A stretch of DNA of 64,000 nucleotides, from positions 1-64,000 of the forward strand of contig NZ_DBMV01000046.1 of the NCBI RefSeq assembly GCF_002298975.1, written 5' to 3'. The notes below the pieces were generated by a model. The model was given only the letters and a program-made list of their open reading frames with translations. It was not told the DNA's origin and ran no database searches. Source of the stretch: Ralstonia sp. UBA689. GTDB taxonomy: Bacteria > Pseudomonadota > Gammaproteobacteria > Burkholderiales > Burkholderiaceae. Shown here piece by piece: positions 9,511 to 18,571 of this stretch (its first letter is position 1; each line of letters starts with the position of its first letter). Position numbers and translations under genes: made by a program.

Positions 9511-9598
9511 TGGGCAGCTTCGTCCACCATACTCGACCATGGATGTGGCATCGCCTGCGCCGCAGGTACCGTGCCCGCAAGCCCGAAGGGGATGAACC

Positions 9599-11332
9599 AT
9601 GGAGCACCATGCCGAGGTGCTGAGAGGTGGCCGATGGCTCGCGCGCAGCCCCCGCTGGCGCGATTTGCTGGCCGTGCTGCTGGTGCTGGGCATGTTGGTC
9701 TTGCTTGGCAGCGGCGCGCGGCAGATGGTTGGGCCGCTGGTCTTGGCCAACCAGCCCGAGATCTCGCTGTCGCCCGCAGCGCTGCCGGGTTACGTGCTGC
9801 GCACGGTGATGCGCATGCTGGCCGCGCTGGCGGCCTCGCTGCTGTTTACGTTCACCTACGCAACGCTGGCGGCCAAGAGCCGCCGTGCCGAGATGGTGCT
9901 GATCCCGCTGCTGGACGTGCTGCAGTCGGTACCCATTCTTGGCTATCTGTCGTTTACGGTGGTGTTCTTCATGTCGCTGTTTCCCGGCAACGTGCTTGGG
10001 GCGGAACTCGCGGCCATCTTCGTCATCTTCACCAGCCAGGCCTGGAACATGGCGTTCAGTTTCTACCAGGCGCTGCGCACTGTGCCCACCGATCTTGACG
10101 AGGCCAGCCGGGGTTTTCGGGCGTCGGCGTGGCAGCGCTTCTGGCGGCTTGAAGTGCCATTTGCGATGCCGGGCCTGATCTGGAACATGATGATGTCGAT
10201 GTCAGGCGGGTGGTTCTTTGTGGTGGCCTCCGAGGCGATTGCGGTGGGCGAACTGCAAGTCGCGCTGCCCGGCGTCGGGTCATATGTGGCGCGTGCGATC
10301 CAGTTGCGCGACCTGGGTGGGGTCGGCTGGGCCATTCTGGCGATGAGCATCGCGATCATGCTCTATGACCAGTTGCTCTTCCGCCCGGTGGTGGCTTGGG
10401 CAGACAAGTTCCGCTTCGAGCAGACTGCCGCGCAGGTGACGCCAAGGAGTTGGTTGCTCGATGTGTTTCACCGTTCAGCGCTGATGCAGCGCGTATCAGC
10501 GCCCGTCGGCGTGGTTTTGCATCAGGCCGCGCGCGCGCCGCTCAGGTGGGCGTCACCCATGCCCGCATTGCATCTGTCGGTACCGCAGCGCCTGGGGGAT
10601 GCACTCTGGCTGGCGTTGTGCGCAGCCGGTGTGGCTTATGCGGCGCTGGCGTTGCACCGGTTTGCCGGGCACGCCCTGTCGTGGGCCGATGTGCTGATTG
10701 TGGCGCGTAGCGGCGCACTCACCTTGCTGCGCGTGGCCGTGCTGATTGTCCTGGCATCGCTCATCTGGGTGCCGATCGGGGTGGCAGTTGGGCTGAGCCC
10801 ACGCTGGACGGAGCGTGTGCAGCCGGTCGCCCAGTTCCTGGCGGCGTTTCCGGCCAACCTGCTGTTTCCGGTTGCGGTGTTCCTGATCGTGCATTTCCGG
10901 CTCTCGCCCAATATCTGGCTCAGCCCCCTTATGATCCTGGGGACCCAGTGGTACATCTTGTTCAACGTCATTGCCGGGGCGACGGCCTTCCCGAGTGACC
11001 TGCGCGAGACCGCGACGAGCTTCCGTGTCCGGCAGATCAACTGGTGGCGCAAGGTGATGCTGCCGGGCATCTTTCCCTATTACGTGACGGGCGCCATCAC
11101 CGCATCGGGCGGTGCGTGGAATGCCAGCATCGTTTCCGAGGCCGTGAGCTGGGGGCCGGTGCACCTGAGCGCCGACGGGCTGGGCGCCTACATTGCGCAG
11201 ATGACTGCCGCCGGAGATTACCCGCGCATCGCACTGGGCATCGCCGTCATGTCATTGATGCTGATTGCCATGAACCGGCTGCTCTGGCGGCCGCTCTATG
11301 CCTATGCGGAACGCCGCATGCGGCTGGACTGA
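9599..11332 (+). CDS. Fused double-domain ABC transporter permease (nitrate/sulfonate/taurine type)
   Basis: 577 residues containing two complete BPD_transp_1 permease domains in tandem, so one chain replaces the usual homodimer. Each half carries a typical EAA-loop coupling helix (LDEASRGFRASAWQRFWRLE near 165; LRETATSFRVRQINWWRKVM near 470) and about six membrane helices. AAGGGG lies upstream of the chosen ATG. The ATPase gene starts 6 bases after the stop. No periplasmic binding protein is encoded nearby, so the substrate is unknown. This fused form is known in proteobacteria next to ATPases with the same extra C-terminal domain. Confidence 0.9.
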   Translation: MEHHAEVLRGGRWLARSPRWRDLLAVLLVLGMLVLLGSGARQMVGPLVLANQPEISLSPAALPGYVLRTVMRMLAALAASLLFTFTYATLAAKSRRAEMVLIPLLDVLQSVPILGYLSFTVVFFMSLFPGNVLGAELAAIFVIFTSQAWNMAFSFYQALRTVPTDLDEASRGFRASAWQRFWRLEVPFAMPGLIWNMMMSMSGGWFFVVASEAIAVGELQVALPGVGSYVARAIQLRDLGGVGWAILAMSIAIMLYDQLLFRPVVAWADKFRFEQTAAQVTPRSWLLDVFHRSALMQRVSAPVGVVLHQAARAPLRWASPMPALHLSVPQRLGDALWLALCAAGVAYAALALHRFAGHALSWADVLIVARSGALTLLRVAVLIVLASLIWVPIGVAVGLSPRWTERVQPVAQFLAAFPANLLFPVAVFLIVHFRLSPNIWLSPLMILGTQWYILFNVIAGATAFPSDLRETATSFRVRQINWWRKVMLPGIFPYYVTGAITASGGAWNASIVSEAVSWGPVHLSADGLGAYIAQMTAAGDYPRIALGIAVMSLMLIAMNRLLWRPLYAYAERRMRLD

Positions 11333-11338
11333 ACCGCC

Positions 11339-12682
11339 ATGTCGAACCCACCATCTTCAGCGCTCCATATCGTTGTCACACCGCATGCACGGCCCGAGGC
11401 GTCCGTCATCGCGTTGGATCAGGTGTGCAAGTCATTCGCCAAGCCGTCCGGCGAGCCGCTGACCGTGCTGGCCAATATCGACCTGGCCGTGCAGGAGGGC
11501 GAGATCCTCGGCCTGCTCGGGCGTTCAGGCTCGGGAAAATCCACGCTGCTGCGCATTGCTGCCGGGTTGGTCAAACCGTCTTCCGGGCAGGTGCTCTATC
11601 GTGGCCAGCCGCTTGACGGGCCGGCTGAAGGCATCGCCGTCGTGTTCCAGACCTTTGCGCTCTATCCATGGCTGACCGTGCTCGACAACGTGGAGCTGGG
11701 CTTGGATGCGCTCAACCTGCCGCTCGATGAGGCGCGCAAGCGTGCGATGGCGGCCATCGACTTGATCGGCCTGGACGGTTTTGAGTCGGCGTTTCCGCGC
11801 GAACTGTCGGGTGGCATGCGCCAGCGGGTCGGGTTTGCGCGCGCGCTGGTGAGCGAGCCGACCTTGCTGTTGATGGACGAGCCGTTCTCCGCGCTGGACG
11901 TGCTCACTGCCGAGACCCTGCGCACCGATTTTCTCGACCTGTGGACGGAGCATCAATTGCCGACGCAGGCGGTGCTGATGGTCACGCACAACATCGAGGA
12001 AGCGGTGCTGATGTGCGACCGTATTCTCGTGTTGGGGGCCAATCCGGGGCATATCGTGGCCGAGATCAACGTGCCCCTGGCGCAGCCGCGCAATCGCCTC
12101 GATGCAGCCTTCCAGGCCATCGTGAACGACATTTACGCGATCCTCACCGCGCGATTGACCGAGACGCTGGACGCCCGGGGGCAGTCGCATGGCGGGTTGG
12201 CGATGCGCCTGCCGGACGTATCCAGCCATCAGATCGACGGGCTGATCGACGCACTGGCCGCACCGGCCAATGAAGGCCGGGCTGAGCTCGGCAGGATTGC
12301 CGGGGCACTCATGCTCAAGCTCAATGACCTGTTTCCGATTGCCGTCGCGCTGCACATTCTCGAATTCGCTGAATTGCAAGGCGGTGGCATCAAGCTGACC
12401 GCCGCCGGCCGCGTCTTCGCACAAAGCAACGACGATGAGCGCAAGCGCCTGTTCCGCGAGCACCTGCAGCGGTTCGTTCCACTTGCCATGCATATTCGCG
12501 AGGTGCTGGATGAGCGCGAGGGGCATCGAGCACCGCGTGCCCGTTTTGCGCTGGAGCTGCAGGATCACCTGAACCAGGCTGACGCCGAATCCACACTGCG
12601 CACCGCAATCGACTGGGGGCGTTATGCGGGGCTCTTCACCTACGACGACCGCACACGCATGTTCGGCAGCGAGCCCACGTAA
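11339..12682 (+). CDS. ABC transporter ATP-binding protein with C-terminal AAA-associated domain
   Basis: 447 residues. The N-terminal 250 form an ABC ATPase: Walker A GRSGSGKST (about 61-69), Q-loop VVFQTFALYPW, signature LSGGMRQRVGFARAL, Walker B LLLMDEPFSALD and switch histidine MVTHNIEEAV. The remaining 190 residues resemble the AAA-associated C-terminal domain (Pfam PF09821) seen on nitrate/sulfonate-type ATPases, probably a regulatory domain. It powers the permease encoded just upstream. Substrate not inferable. Confidence 0.92.
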   Translation: MSNPPSSALHIVVTPHARPEASVIALDQVCKSFAKPSGEPLTVLANIDLAVQEGEILGLLGRSGSGKSTLLRIAAGLVKPSSGQVLYRGQPLDGPAEGIAVVFQTFALYPWLTVLDNVELGLDALNLPLDEARKRAMAAIDLIGLDGFESAFPRELSGGMRQRVGFARALVSEPTLLLMDEPFSALDVLTAETLRTDFLDLWTEHQLPTQAVLMVTHNIEEAVLMCDRILVLGANPGHIVAEINVPLAQPRNRLDAAFQAIVNDIYAILTARLTETLDARGQSHGGLAMRLPDVSSHQIDGLIDALAAPANEGRAELGRIAGALMLKLNDLFPIAVALHILEFAELQGGGIKLTAAGRVFAQSNDDERKRLFREHLQRFVPLAMHIREVLDEREGHRAPRARFALELQDHLNQADAESTLRTAIDWGRYAGLFTYDDRTRMFGSEPT

Positions 12683-12944
12683 CGTCGCTCGCGCCGGCAC
12701 ATCAACCGACACCAATGGATGGAGCCGATCATGGCCTCGCACACGCGTCGTGCGGAGCGCTTCGGTGGGTGGCGTGCGGCCGTGCTCCGGGGCCGACGAG
12801 GGGGTGCTGTCGATGTCGAGCTTGATGGCGGAGGCCTTGGTTCCCGAAAATGGCGCCGGACTGGCTCTATATCCCGAGCCGGTTTGGCATCACAATGGAC
12901 GCCGCGTGTCTGACACGCTCAATGTCACGGCTTCCGGAGTTGCC

Positions 12945-13583
12945 ATGTACGTTCCCGCCCACTTTGAAGAGTCGCGCACCGAGGCGCTGCACACGCTGAT
13001 CGCGCAGAACCCGTTCGGCTCACTGGTCACGCATGGCAAGAACGGCCTCGATGCCAACCACATCCCGTTCCTGCTGCTTCCCGAGGAAGGCAAGTTTGGC
13101 GTATTGCATGCCCACGTAGCGCGTGCCAACCCGGTCTGGCAAGACGTGACCAATGGCGACGAAGTGCTCGTTATTTTTCGCGCGGGCGATGCCTATATCT
13201 CGCCGACGTGGTATCTGAGCAAGCAAGAACACCATAAGCACGTGCCGACGTGGAACTACCGCGTGGTCCACGCACATGGCCGCATTACCATCCGCGACGA
13301 CGAGCGCTTCCTACGCGGTGTGCTTGGGCGCCTGACGCGTGCGCATGAAGCATCGCAGCCCGTGCCGTGGAAGATGTCCGACGCCCCGGCCGATTACGTC
13401 AATGCACTGCTGACGATGATCGTCGGCATCGAGATCGAGATCACGTGGCTCGAAGGCAAGCTCAAGCTGGGCCAGAACCGGGAAATTCGGGATGCCCGAG
13501 GCGCCGGAGAAGCGCTCAAGGCCTCGGGCCAGAGCGTGATCGGCGATGCGATGCTCGCCAGCGTCGCAGCCAGGACGGAGTGA
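12945..13583 (+). CDS. PaiB-type FMN-binding negative regulator
   Basis: 212 residues from ATG 12945, preceded by GGAG at 5 bases. The frame is open further upstream, but only from this start does it give the family N-terminus MYVPAHFEE. The PaiB-like motifs NPFGSLVTHG, ANHIPFLL, ISPTWYLSKQEHHKHVPTWNY are all present. Family knowledge: split-barrel flavin-binding proteins, named after Bacillus PaiB, which represses protease and sporulation genes; the role in Gram-negatives is not established. The 262 bases before it hold no gene I can support. The LysE gene follows after 37 bases and may be co-transcribed. Confidence 0.88.
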   Translation: MYVPAHFEESRTEALHTLIAQNPFGSLVTHGKNGLDANHIPFLLLPEEGKFGVLHAHVARANPVWQDVTNGDEVLVIFRAGDAYISPTWYLSKQEHHKHVPTWNYRVVHAHGRITIRDDERFLRGVLGRLTRAHEASQPVPWKMSDAPADYVNALLTMIVGIEIEITWLEGKLKLGQNREIRDARGAGEALKASGQSVIGDAMLASVAARTE

Positions 13584-13620
13584 GGAGGCTCCCTCCGGCT
13601 CAACCCTGACGGACGCCCCC

Positions 13621-14223
13621 ATGACCTGGACAAATATCTGGTTCTTCGTGATTCCTTACCTGATCGCATCGGCCTTGCCGGGGCCGGCCCAGGGTTCGAT
13701 GGTGGCCCATGTCATTGCGCGAGGCAGAGCTTCGGCCCTGTCGTTTGTCGTTGGAATGGTGTCGGGCAACGCAATCTGGTTGGTCGCGACGATCCTCGGG
13801 CTGGCGACGCTGGCACTGCGCTTTGCGTCGGTGTTCGTAGTCGTCAAGTGGCTAGGCGTGCTGTATCTGCTGTTCGTGGCGTGGAAACTGTGGACGTCGG
13901 ACCCTGCGTCCGGTGAGTCGCGCGAAACGCGGTCCAAGGGCTTTCTTGCCGGCGCGCTTCTGACGCTGGGCAACCCCAAGGCGGTCGTGTTTTTCGGGGC
14001 TGTGCTGCCGCAGGCGTTTGATTTGAGCGCTTTGTCGATGACCGAAGCGCTGTGCATTGTCGCGATGGGCGTTGTCATCGATCTGTCGATGCAGTCGTTC
14101 TATCTGGTGGCGGCATTGAAGGCCCGCAAGCTCATCACGGCGCCTCGCCACATGCGACTGGTCAATCGAGCTGCAGCAGCGCTGATCGGCGGGTGCGCAC
14201 TGCTGATCGCGAAGCGGGCGTAA
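13621..14223 (+). CDS. LysE/RhtB-family amino-acid exporter
   Basis: 200 residues with about six membrane helices. The family N-terminus PGPAQGSMVAHVIARGRASAL and the central LGNPKAVVFFGAVLPQAF segment are diagnostic. Family members export lysine, threonine, homoserine lactone and related compounds across the inner membrane; the substrate here is unknown. The paiB-like gene is 37 bases upstream and a strong terminator begins 27 bases after the stop. Confidence 0.9.
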   Translation: MTWTNIWFFVIPYLIASALPGPAQGSMVAHVIARGRASALSFVVGMVSGNAIWLVATILGLATLALRFASVFVVVKWLGVLYLLFVAWKLWTSDPASGESRETRSKGFLAGALLTLGNPKAVVFFGAVLPQAFDLSALSMTEALCIVAMGVVIDLSMQSFYLVAALKARKLITAPRHMRLVNRAAAALIGGCALLIAKRA

Positions 14224-14250
14224 CGGATGTTACGCATGGTCCCAACAAGA

Positions 14251-14286
14251 AAAAAACCTCTGCGAATAATCGCAGAGGTTTTTTTT
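14251..14286. terminator. Bidirectional intrinsic terminator
   Basis: A 15-bp stem (AAAAAACCTCTGCGA paired with TCGCAGAGGTTTTTT) around a 4-base loop ATAA. The stem is flanked by A and T tracts, so it can end transcription in both directions. It sits between the convergent LysE and fahA genes. Confidence 0.95.
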
Positions 14287-14311
14287 CGCCCGCCCGCCGT
14301 AGCGGATTGGG

Positions 14312-15583
14312 TTACTTCACGCTGCGTGCCGGCAGCACCTCGCCGCGCACTTCACCAAAGCCAACGCGATAGCCGTCCCCCTGGCACCAGCCGGTCATGA
14401 TGACTTCATCGCCGTCTTCCAGGAAGGCACGCGTGGCGCCGTTGCCCAGTTGCAGCGGCTGCTTGCCGTTGGTGGTCAGTTCCAGCAGGCTGCCGTACGA
14501 ATCCGGCGTGGTGCCGCTGATGGTGCCGGAGCCCATCAGATCACCCACGCGCACGTTGCAGCCGGAGACGGTGTGGTGCGCAAGCTGCTGCGCCATCGTC
14601 CAGTACATTGCGCGGAAGTTGGTACGTGCAATGGTCGTGCGCTCGCCGCCGTGCGGGCGCAGTGCGGTTTCCAGTGCGATGTCGTAGGCGTTCGGCTTGC
14701 TTTGGCGCAGGTATTCGAGCGGCTCGGGCGATTGCGCCGGGTTGGCCACGCGGAAGGGTTCCAGCGCTTCCATCGTCACGATCCACGGCGAGATCGACGT
14801 GCCGAAGGTCTTGGCGTTGAACGGCCCCAGCGGTACGTATTCCCACTGCTGGATGTCGCGCGCGCTCCAGTCGTTGAGCAGCACGACGCCGAACATGTGG
14901 TCGGCCGCGGCATCGATGGGAATTGCTTCGCCCAGCGCGCTCGGCTTGCCGACCACGAAGGCCATCTCCAGTTCGTAGTCCAGCTTGCGGCAGGCGCTGA
15001 AGATTGGGCGCGGCTGGTCCGGCAGCTTGATCTGGCCCATCGGGCGGTGCAGCGGCGTGCCGCTCACCACCACCGAGCTGGCGCGACCGTTGTAACCGAT
15101 GGGGATCTCCAGCCAGTTGGGCAGCAGCGCGTTCTCCGGGTCACGGAACATGCGGCCGACGTTGGTGGCGTGCTCCTTGGACGAATAGAAATCCGTGTAG
15201 CCGGGAATGTCGATCGGCAGATGCATCACCGCGTGAGCCTGTGGCACCAACACGCGCGCGTGCAGCGAGGCGTTGTCGCGCACGTGCGTGTCGGCCACGC
15301 TGAACAGCGTTTGCAGGCGCTTGCGTGTCTCGTGCCAAACGGGCTTGCCCAACGCGATAAACGTGTTGAGCGTGCCGGTGCGGAAGGCCCCGCGCGCAGA
15401 TGCGGGCAGCAGGCCGGCATCGTCCAGTGTGCCGAGGTCGATCACCTGGTCGCCCAGGGCGACGCCCGCGCGCGGCGAGGGATTCTCCTTGGTGGAGAAG
15501 ATGCCGAACGGCAGGTTCTCCAACGGGAAGTGCGTGTCGGGCGTGTTGGCCGATTCCAGCCAGCTCAAGAGTCGTGTGGTCAT
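14312..15583 (-). CDS. fahA: Fumarylacetoacetase
   Basis: 423 residues. It hydrolyses fumarylacetoacetate to fumarate and acetoacetate, the last step of homogentisate (tyrosine/phenylalanine) degradation. Recognised by the N-terminal domain (LPFGIFSTKENPSPRAGVAL), the metal/active-site region DFYSSKEHATNVGRMFR, RRPMGQIKLPD-like segment and YELEMAFVVGKPSALGE, LLNDWSARDIQQWEYVPLGP, and the C-terminal GSGTISG motif. It follows hmgA by 43 bases in the same operon and ends at the terminator at 14251-14286. Confidence 0.97.
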   Translation of the reverse strand: MTTRLLSWLESANTPDTHFPLENLPFGIFSTKENPSPRAGVALGDQVIDLGTLDDAGLLPASARGAFRTGTLNTFIALGKPVWHETRKRLQTLFSVADTHVRDNASLHARVLVPQAHAVMHLPIDIPGYTDFYSSKEHATNVGRMFRDPENALLPNWLEIPIGYNGRASSVVVSGTPLHRPMGQIKLPDQPRPIFSACRKLDYELEMAFVVGKPSALGEAIPIDAAADHMFGVVLLNDWSARDIQQWEYVPLGPFNAKTFGTSISPWIVTMEALEPFRVANPAQSPEPLEYLRQSKPNAYDIALETALRPHGGERTTIARTNFRAMYWTMAQQLAHHTVSGCNVRVGDLMGSGTISGTTPDSYGSLLELTTNGKQPLQLGNGATRAFLEDGDEVIMTGWCQGDGYRVGFGEVRGEVLPARSVK

Positions 15584-15626
15584 GTCGGGGGCGTTGTTCG
15601 TTCGTGTTGTGGTCGAGTCGAGCGGC

Positions 15627-16973
15627 TCAGCGCTGGTTCGGGTCGAACTGCTTCTTCAGGCCCTGCCAGCACTCGAAGTACTTGGCTTGCAACTGTGCCG
15701 ATTCGGCCGCAAAGCGTGTCGGGCGGATCACCCCGGGCGTCTCGAACATGAAGGCCATCGTCGCGTCCACCTTGTGCGGCTTGGTGGTGTCCGCATGGCT
15801 GGCCTTCTCGAAGGTCTCGGCGTCAGGCCCGTGGCCGCTCATGCAGTTGTGCAGGCTGGCTCCACCCGGCACGAAGCCTTCGGCCTTGGCGTCGTACACG
15901 CCTTGGATGAGCCCCATGAACTCGCTTGCGATGTTGCGGTGGAACCAGGGCGGGCGGAACGAATGTTCCATCGCCAGCCAGCGCGGCGGGAAGATCACGA
16001 AGTCGATGGTGTCTACGCCCGGCGTGGCGGATGGGCTCTGCAACACCAGGAAGATCGACGGGTCCGGATGGTCGTAGCTGATCGAGCCGATGGTGTTGAA
16101 CAGGCGCAGGTCGTACTTGTACGGCGCAAAGTTGCCGTGCCAGGCCACCACGTCCAGCGGCGAGTGGCCGATCTTCGCGCGCCACAGGTTGCCCTGGAAC
16201 TTGGTGACGAGTTCGAAATCGCCTTCGCGGTCTTCATACCAGGCGTGCGGCGTGAGGAAGTCGCGCGGGTTGGCCAGGCCATTGGAGCCGATCACGCCAA
16301 GATCCGGCAGGCGGAAGAGGGCGCCGAAGTTCTCGCAGATGTAGCCGCGCGCCTCGCCGTCCGGCAGCTCGACGCGGAAGCGCACGCCGCGCGGGACGAC
16401 GGCAATCTCCAGTGGCTCGACGTCGACCACGCCCATTTCGGTCAGCAGGCGCAGGTGACCTTGCTGGGGCACGATCAGCAGTTCGCCGTCGGCGTTGTAG
16501 AAGAAGCGGTTGGTCATCGACGCGTTGGCGGCGTACAGGTGGATGCCGCAGCCGGTTTGCGCGTCCGGCCCGCCGTTGCCGGCGAAGGTGACGATGCCAT
16601 CGATGAAGTCGGTGCCGGCAGCCGGCGCGGGCAGCGGATCCCAGCGCAACTGGTTGGGCGAGGGCGGCACCTCATTGAAATTGTTATGGAAGCGCTGCTG
16701 CGCCATGGCCTCGAACGGCAGATGCACCGCGCCCGGGCGGATGCGGTACAGCCACGAGCGGCGGTTGTGTGCACGCGGCGCGGTGAACGCGGTGCCGGAA
16801 ATCTGCTCCGCATACAGGCCATACGGCGCCTTCTGCGGCGAGTTCTGGCCGTGCGGCAGCGCGCCGGGCAGGGCTTCGGTGGCGAACTCGTTGCCGAAGC
16901 CGCTCTGGTAAGCGGGCCGGTCCAGCGACGCGGGGGTGAATGCGTTCTTGGCCGTCGGGGCGAGCATGTTCAT
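15627..16973 (-). CDS. hmgA: Homogentisate 1,2-dioxygenase
   Basis: 448 residues, full length. An Fe(II) ring-cleaving dioxygenase that converts homogentisate to maleylacetoacetate. Clear family segments: YQSGFGNEFATEALPGALP near the start, NSPQKAPYGLYAEQISGTAF, the LHNCMSGHGPDAETFEKAS motif with the iron-ligand region and PRWLAMEHSFRPPWFHRN. It is the middle gene of a leftward MFS-hmgA-fahA operon. The isomerase gene (maiA) needed between this enzyme and FahA is not in the window. Confidence 0.98.
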   Translation of the reverse strand: MNMLAPTAKNAFTPASLDRPAYQSGFGNEFATEALPGALPHGQNSPQKAPYGLYAEQISGTAFTAPRAHNRRSWLYRIRPGAVHLPFEAMAQQRFHNNFNEVPPSPNQLRWDPLPAPAAGTDFIDGIVTFAGNGGPDAQTGCGIHLYAANASMTNRFFYNADGELLIVPQQGHLRLLTEMGVVDVEPLEIAVVPRGVRFRVELPDGEARGYICENFGALFRLPDLGVIGSNGLANPRDFLTPHAWYEDREGDFELVTKFQGNLWRAKIGHSPLDVVAWHGNFAPYKYDLRLFNTIGSISYDHPDPSIFLVLQSPSATPGVDTIDFVIFPPRWLAMEHSFRPPWFHRNIASEFMGLIQGVYDAKAEGFVPGGASLHNCMSGHGPDAETFEKASHADTTKPHKVDATMAFMFETPGVIRPTRFAAESAQLQAKYFECWQGLKKQFDPNQR

Positions 16974-17036
16974 GGTGAAGTCCTTGGAGAAAAAGTCAGG
17001 AGCGTCTTCAGGGAAAGCGTAGTCGTTACGGGGCCA

Positions 17037-18437
17037 TCAGGCGGGCTTGCCGGTTGTGCGACCTGAGGCAAAGCGTGCGGCGTCCGGGCCACTGGCGGCC
17101 AGCGTTAGCGCCAGCACCATGCCGAACGACACCAGCGCCGGCACCGCCGCGGCCGAGAACAGCGCCGGTCCACTCCACTGCATGGCAATCAGTTGTCCGC
17201 CGATCACCGGGCCGATGACGGAGCCGATGCGGCCCACGCCCAGGCTCCAGCCGATGCCGGTGGCGCGCAGCGTGGTGGGGTAATACGTGGCGGCCAGCGC
17301 ATTCACGGCAGGCTGCCCGCCGACGATGCAAAAGCCCGTCACGAACACCACCGCCACCAGCAACGGCAGCGCCGCCGCCACGTGGCCGATCAGCGCGACG
17401 GTGGTGCAGGCAATCAGGAAGCACATCGCCAGCACGCGCACAAAACCCAGGCGGTCGATCAGGCGGCCCAGCGTGAGCGTGCCGATCACGCCGCCCACCT
17501 GCAGCGCGGTCGCCACCAGCACCGAGGTGTCGGTCGGGTAGCCCGCGTCGCGAATCAGCGTCGGCAGCCAGTTCGACAGGAAATACAGGTCGATCAGGTT
17601 CATGAAGTTGATGACCCACAGCACCAGCGTGACCTTGGCGCGGCCCTCGGTGAACAGCGCGGAGACGGGCATACCTCGCGCCGGCGCCTCCGGCACGACA
17701 AATTGCGTCTGCGCATCCACCTTGAGCTGCGGATCAAGCTTGCCCAGCCAACGCGCGAGACGCTGATGGCGCGTTTGCGGATCGCCCTTGAGCACCAGGT
17801 ATTGCAGCGATTCCGGCAGCCACAGCACCATCATCGTGCCAATCACCAACGGCACCAGCCCGCCCACTAGAAACACTGCCTGCCAGCCAAAACGCGACAG
17901 CAGCGCCGCACTTACGAACCCGCCCAGCGCAGCACCTACGGTAAAGCCGCACGACACCAGCATCATCCAGGTCACGCGCGAGCGCGCCGGACTGAACTCA
18001 CCGGCCAGTGCCATCGCGTTGGGCATGATGCAGCCAAGGCCCAGGCCGGTGATGAAACGCAGGACCAGCAGCGCCTGCACGGTTTCCACCTGCGTGGTAG
18101 CGAGCATGCAAGCTGCAAAGAAGAGCGTGGCGATGATCAGCACCGGGCGCCGCCCGAAACGATCGCCCAGCACGCCAAAAACCAGCGAGCCGACCAACAT
18201 GCCGAACAGCCCCGCGCCGAACACCGGTCCCAGGCTCGCCTTGGTGATATTCCAGTCCTTGATGATGGCCGGCGCCACATAGCCCATGGCCTGCACGTCA
18301 AAACCGTCGATGATCAGGCACAGCCCGCAGATGGCGAGCAGCAGAATCTGGAAGCCGCCGACCTTGCGCTGGTCGATGAGGCGCGCGAGGTCAATGGAAG
18401 CGGATGGCGCTGCGTGGGCAGCGGGGGCAGGGCGCAT
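17037..18437 (-). CDS. MFS transporter, aromatic acid:H+ symporter family
   Basis: 466 residues from ATG 18437, which has GGAGA 6 bases upstream; the frame extends further but without a better start. Twelve predicted membrane helices. The first helix ends in DGFDVQAMGYVAPAI, and GVLGDRFGRRPVLI is the loop 2-3 MFS motif; both are typical of the PcaK/BenK aromatic-acid symporters. It is followed by hmgA after 63 bases, so it probably imports an aromatic acid that feeds homogentisate, such as a hydroxyphenylacetate; the exact substrate is inference. Confidence 0.9.
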   Translation of the reverse strand: MRPAPAAHAAPSASIDLARLIDQRKVGGFQILLLAICGLCLIIDGFDVQAMGYVAPAIIKDWNITKASLGPVFGAGLFGMLVGSLVFGVLGDRFGRRPVLIIATLFFAACMLATTQVETVQALLVLRFITGLGLGCIMPNAMALAGEFSPARSRVTWMMLVSCGFTVGAALGGFVSAALLSRFGWQAVFLVGGLVPLVIGTMMVLWLPESLQYLVLKGDPQTRHQRLARWLGKLDPQLKVDAQTQFVVPEAPARGMPVSALFTEGRAKVTLVLWVINFMNLIDLYFLSNWLPTLIRDAGYPTDTSVLVATALQVGGVIGTLTLGRLIDRLGFVRVLAMCFLIACTTVALIGHVAAALPLLVAVVFVTGFCIVGGQPAVNALAATYYPTTLRATGIGWSLGVGRIGSVIGPVIGGQLIAMQWSGPALFSAAAVPALVSFGMVLALTLAASGPDAARFASGRTTGKPA

Positions 18438-18518
18438 GGGTGGTCTCCGGTGGCGGCGTTGCCGCTCTGTTCTGGATTTTTGGTATGCGCGTATTGTCCG
18501 GATTGGCTGAAAATTTGA

Positions 18519-18551
18519 AATATCAATGCGAGAATGCATGATATTGATATT
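18519..18551. promoter_or_regulatory. LysR-type operator between MFS-hmgA-fahA and lysR gene
   Basis: AATATCAAT (18519-18527) and ATTGATATT (18543-18551) are perfect 9-bp inverted arms with a 15-base spacer, in an AT-rich stretch of the 134-bp divergent promoter region. Size and location fit an activator site for the NodD/NahR-like LysR protein encoded at 18572. Confidence 0.65.
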
Positions 18552-18571
18552 GTGAATGTTGGGGCGATGCC

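Noticed and set aside
14450..17066. Long plus-strand frames opposite fahA and hmgA
   Set aside because: Antisense shadows of two clearly identified enzymes.
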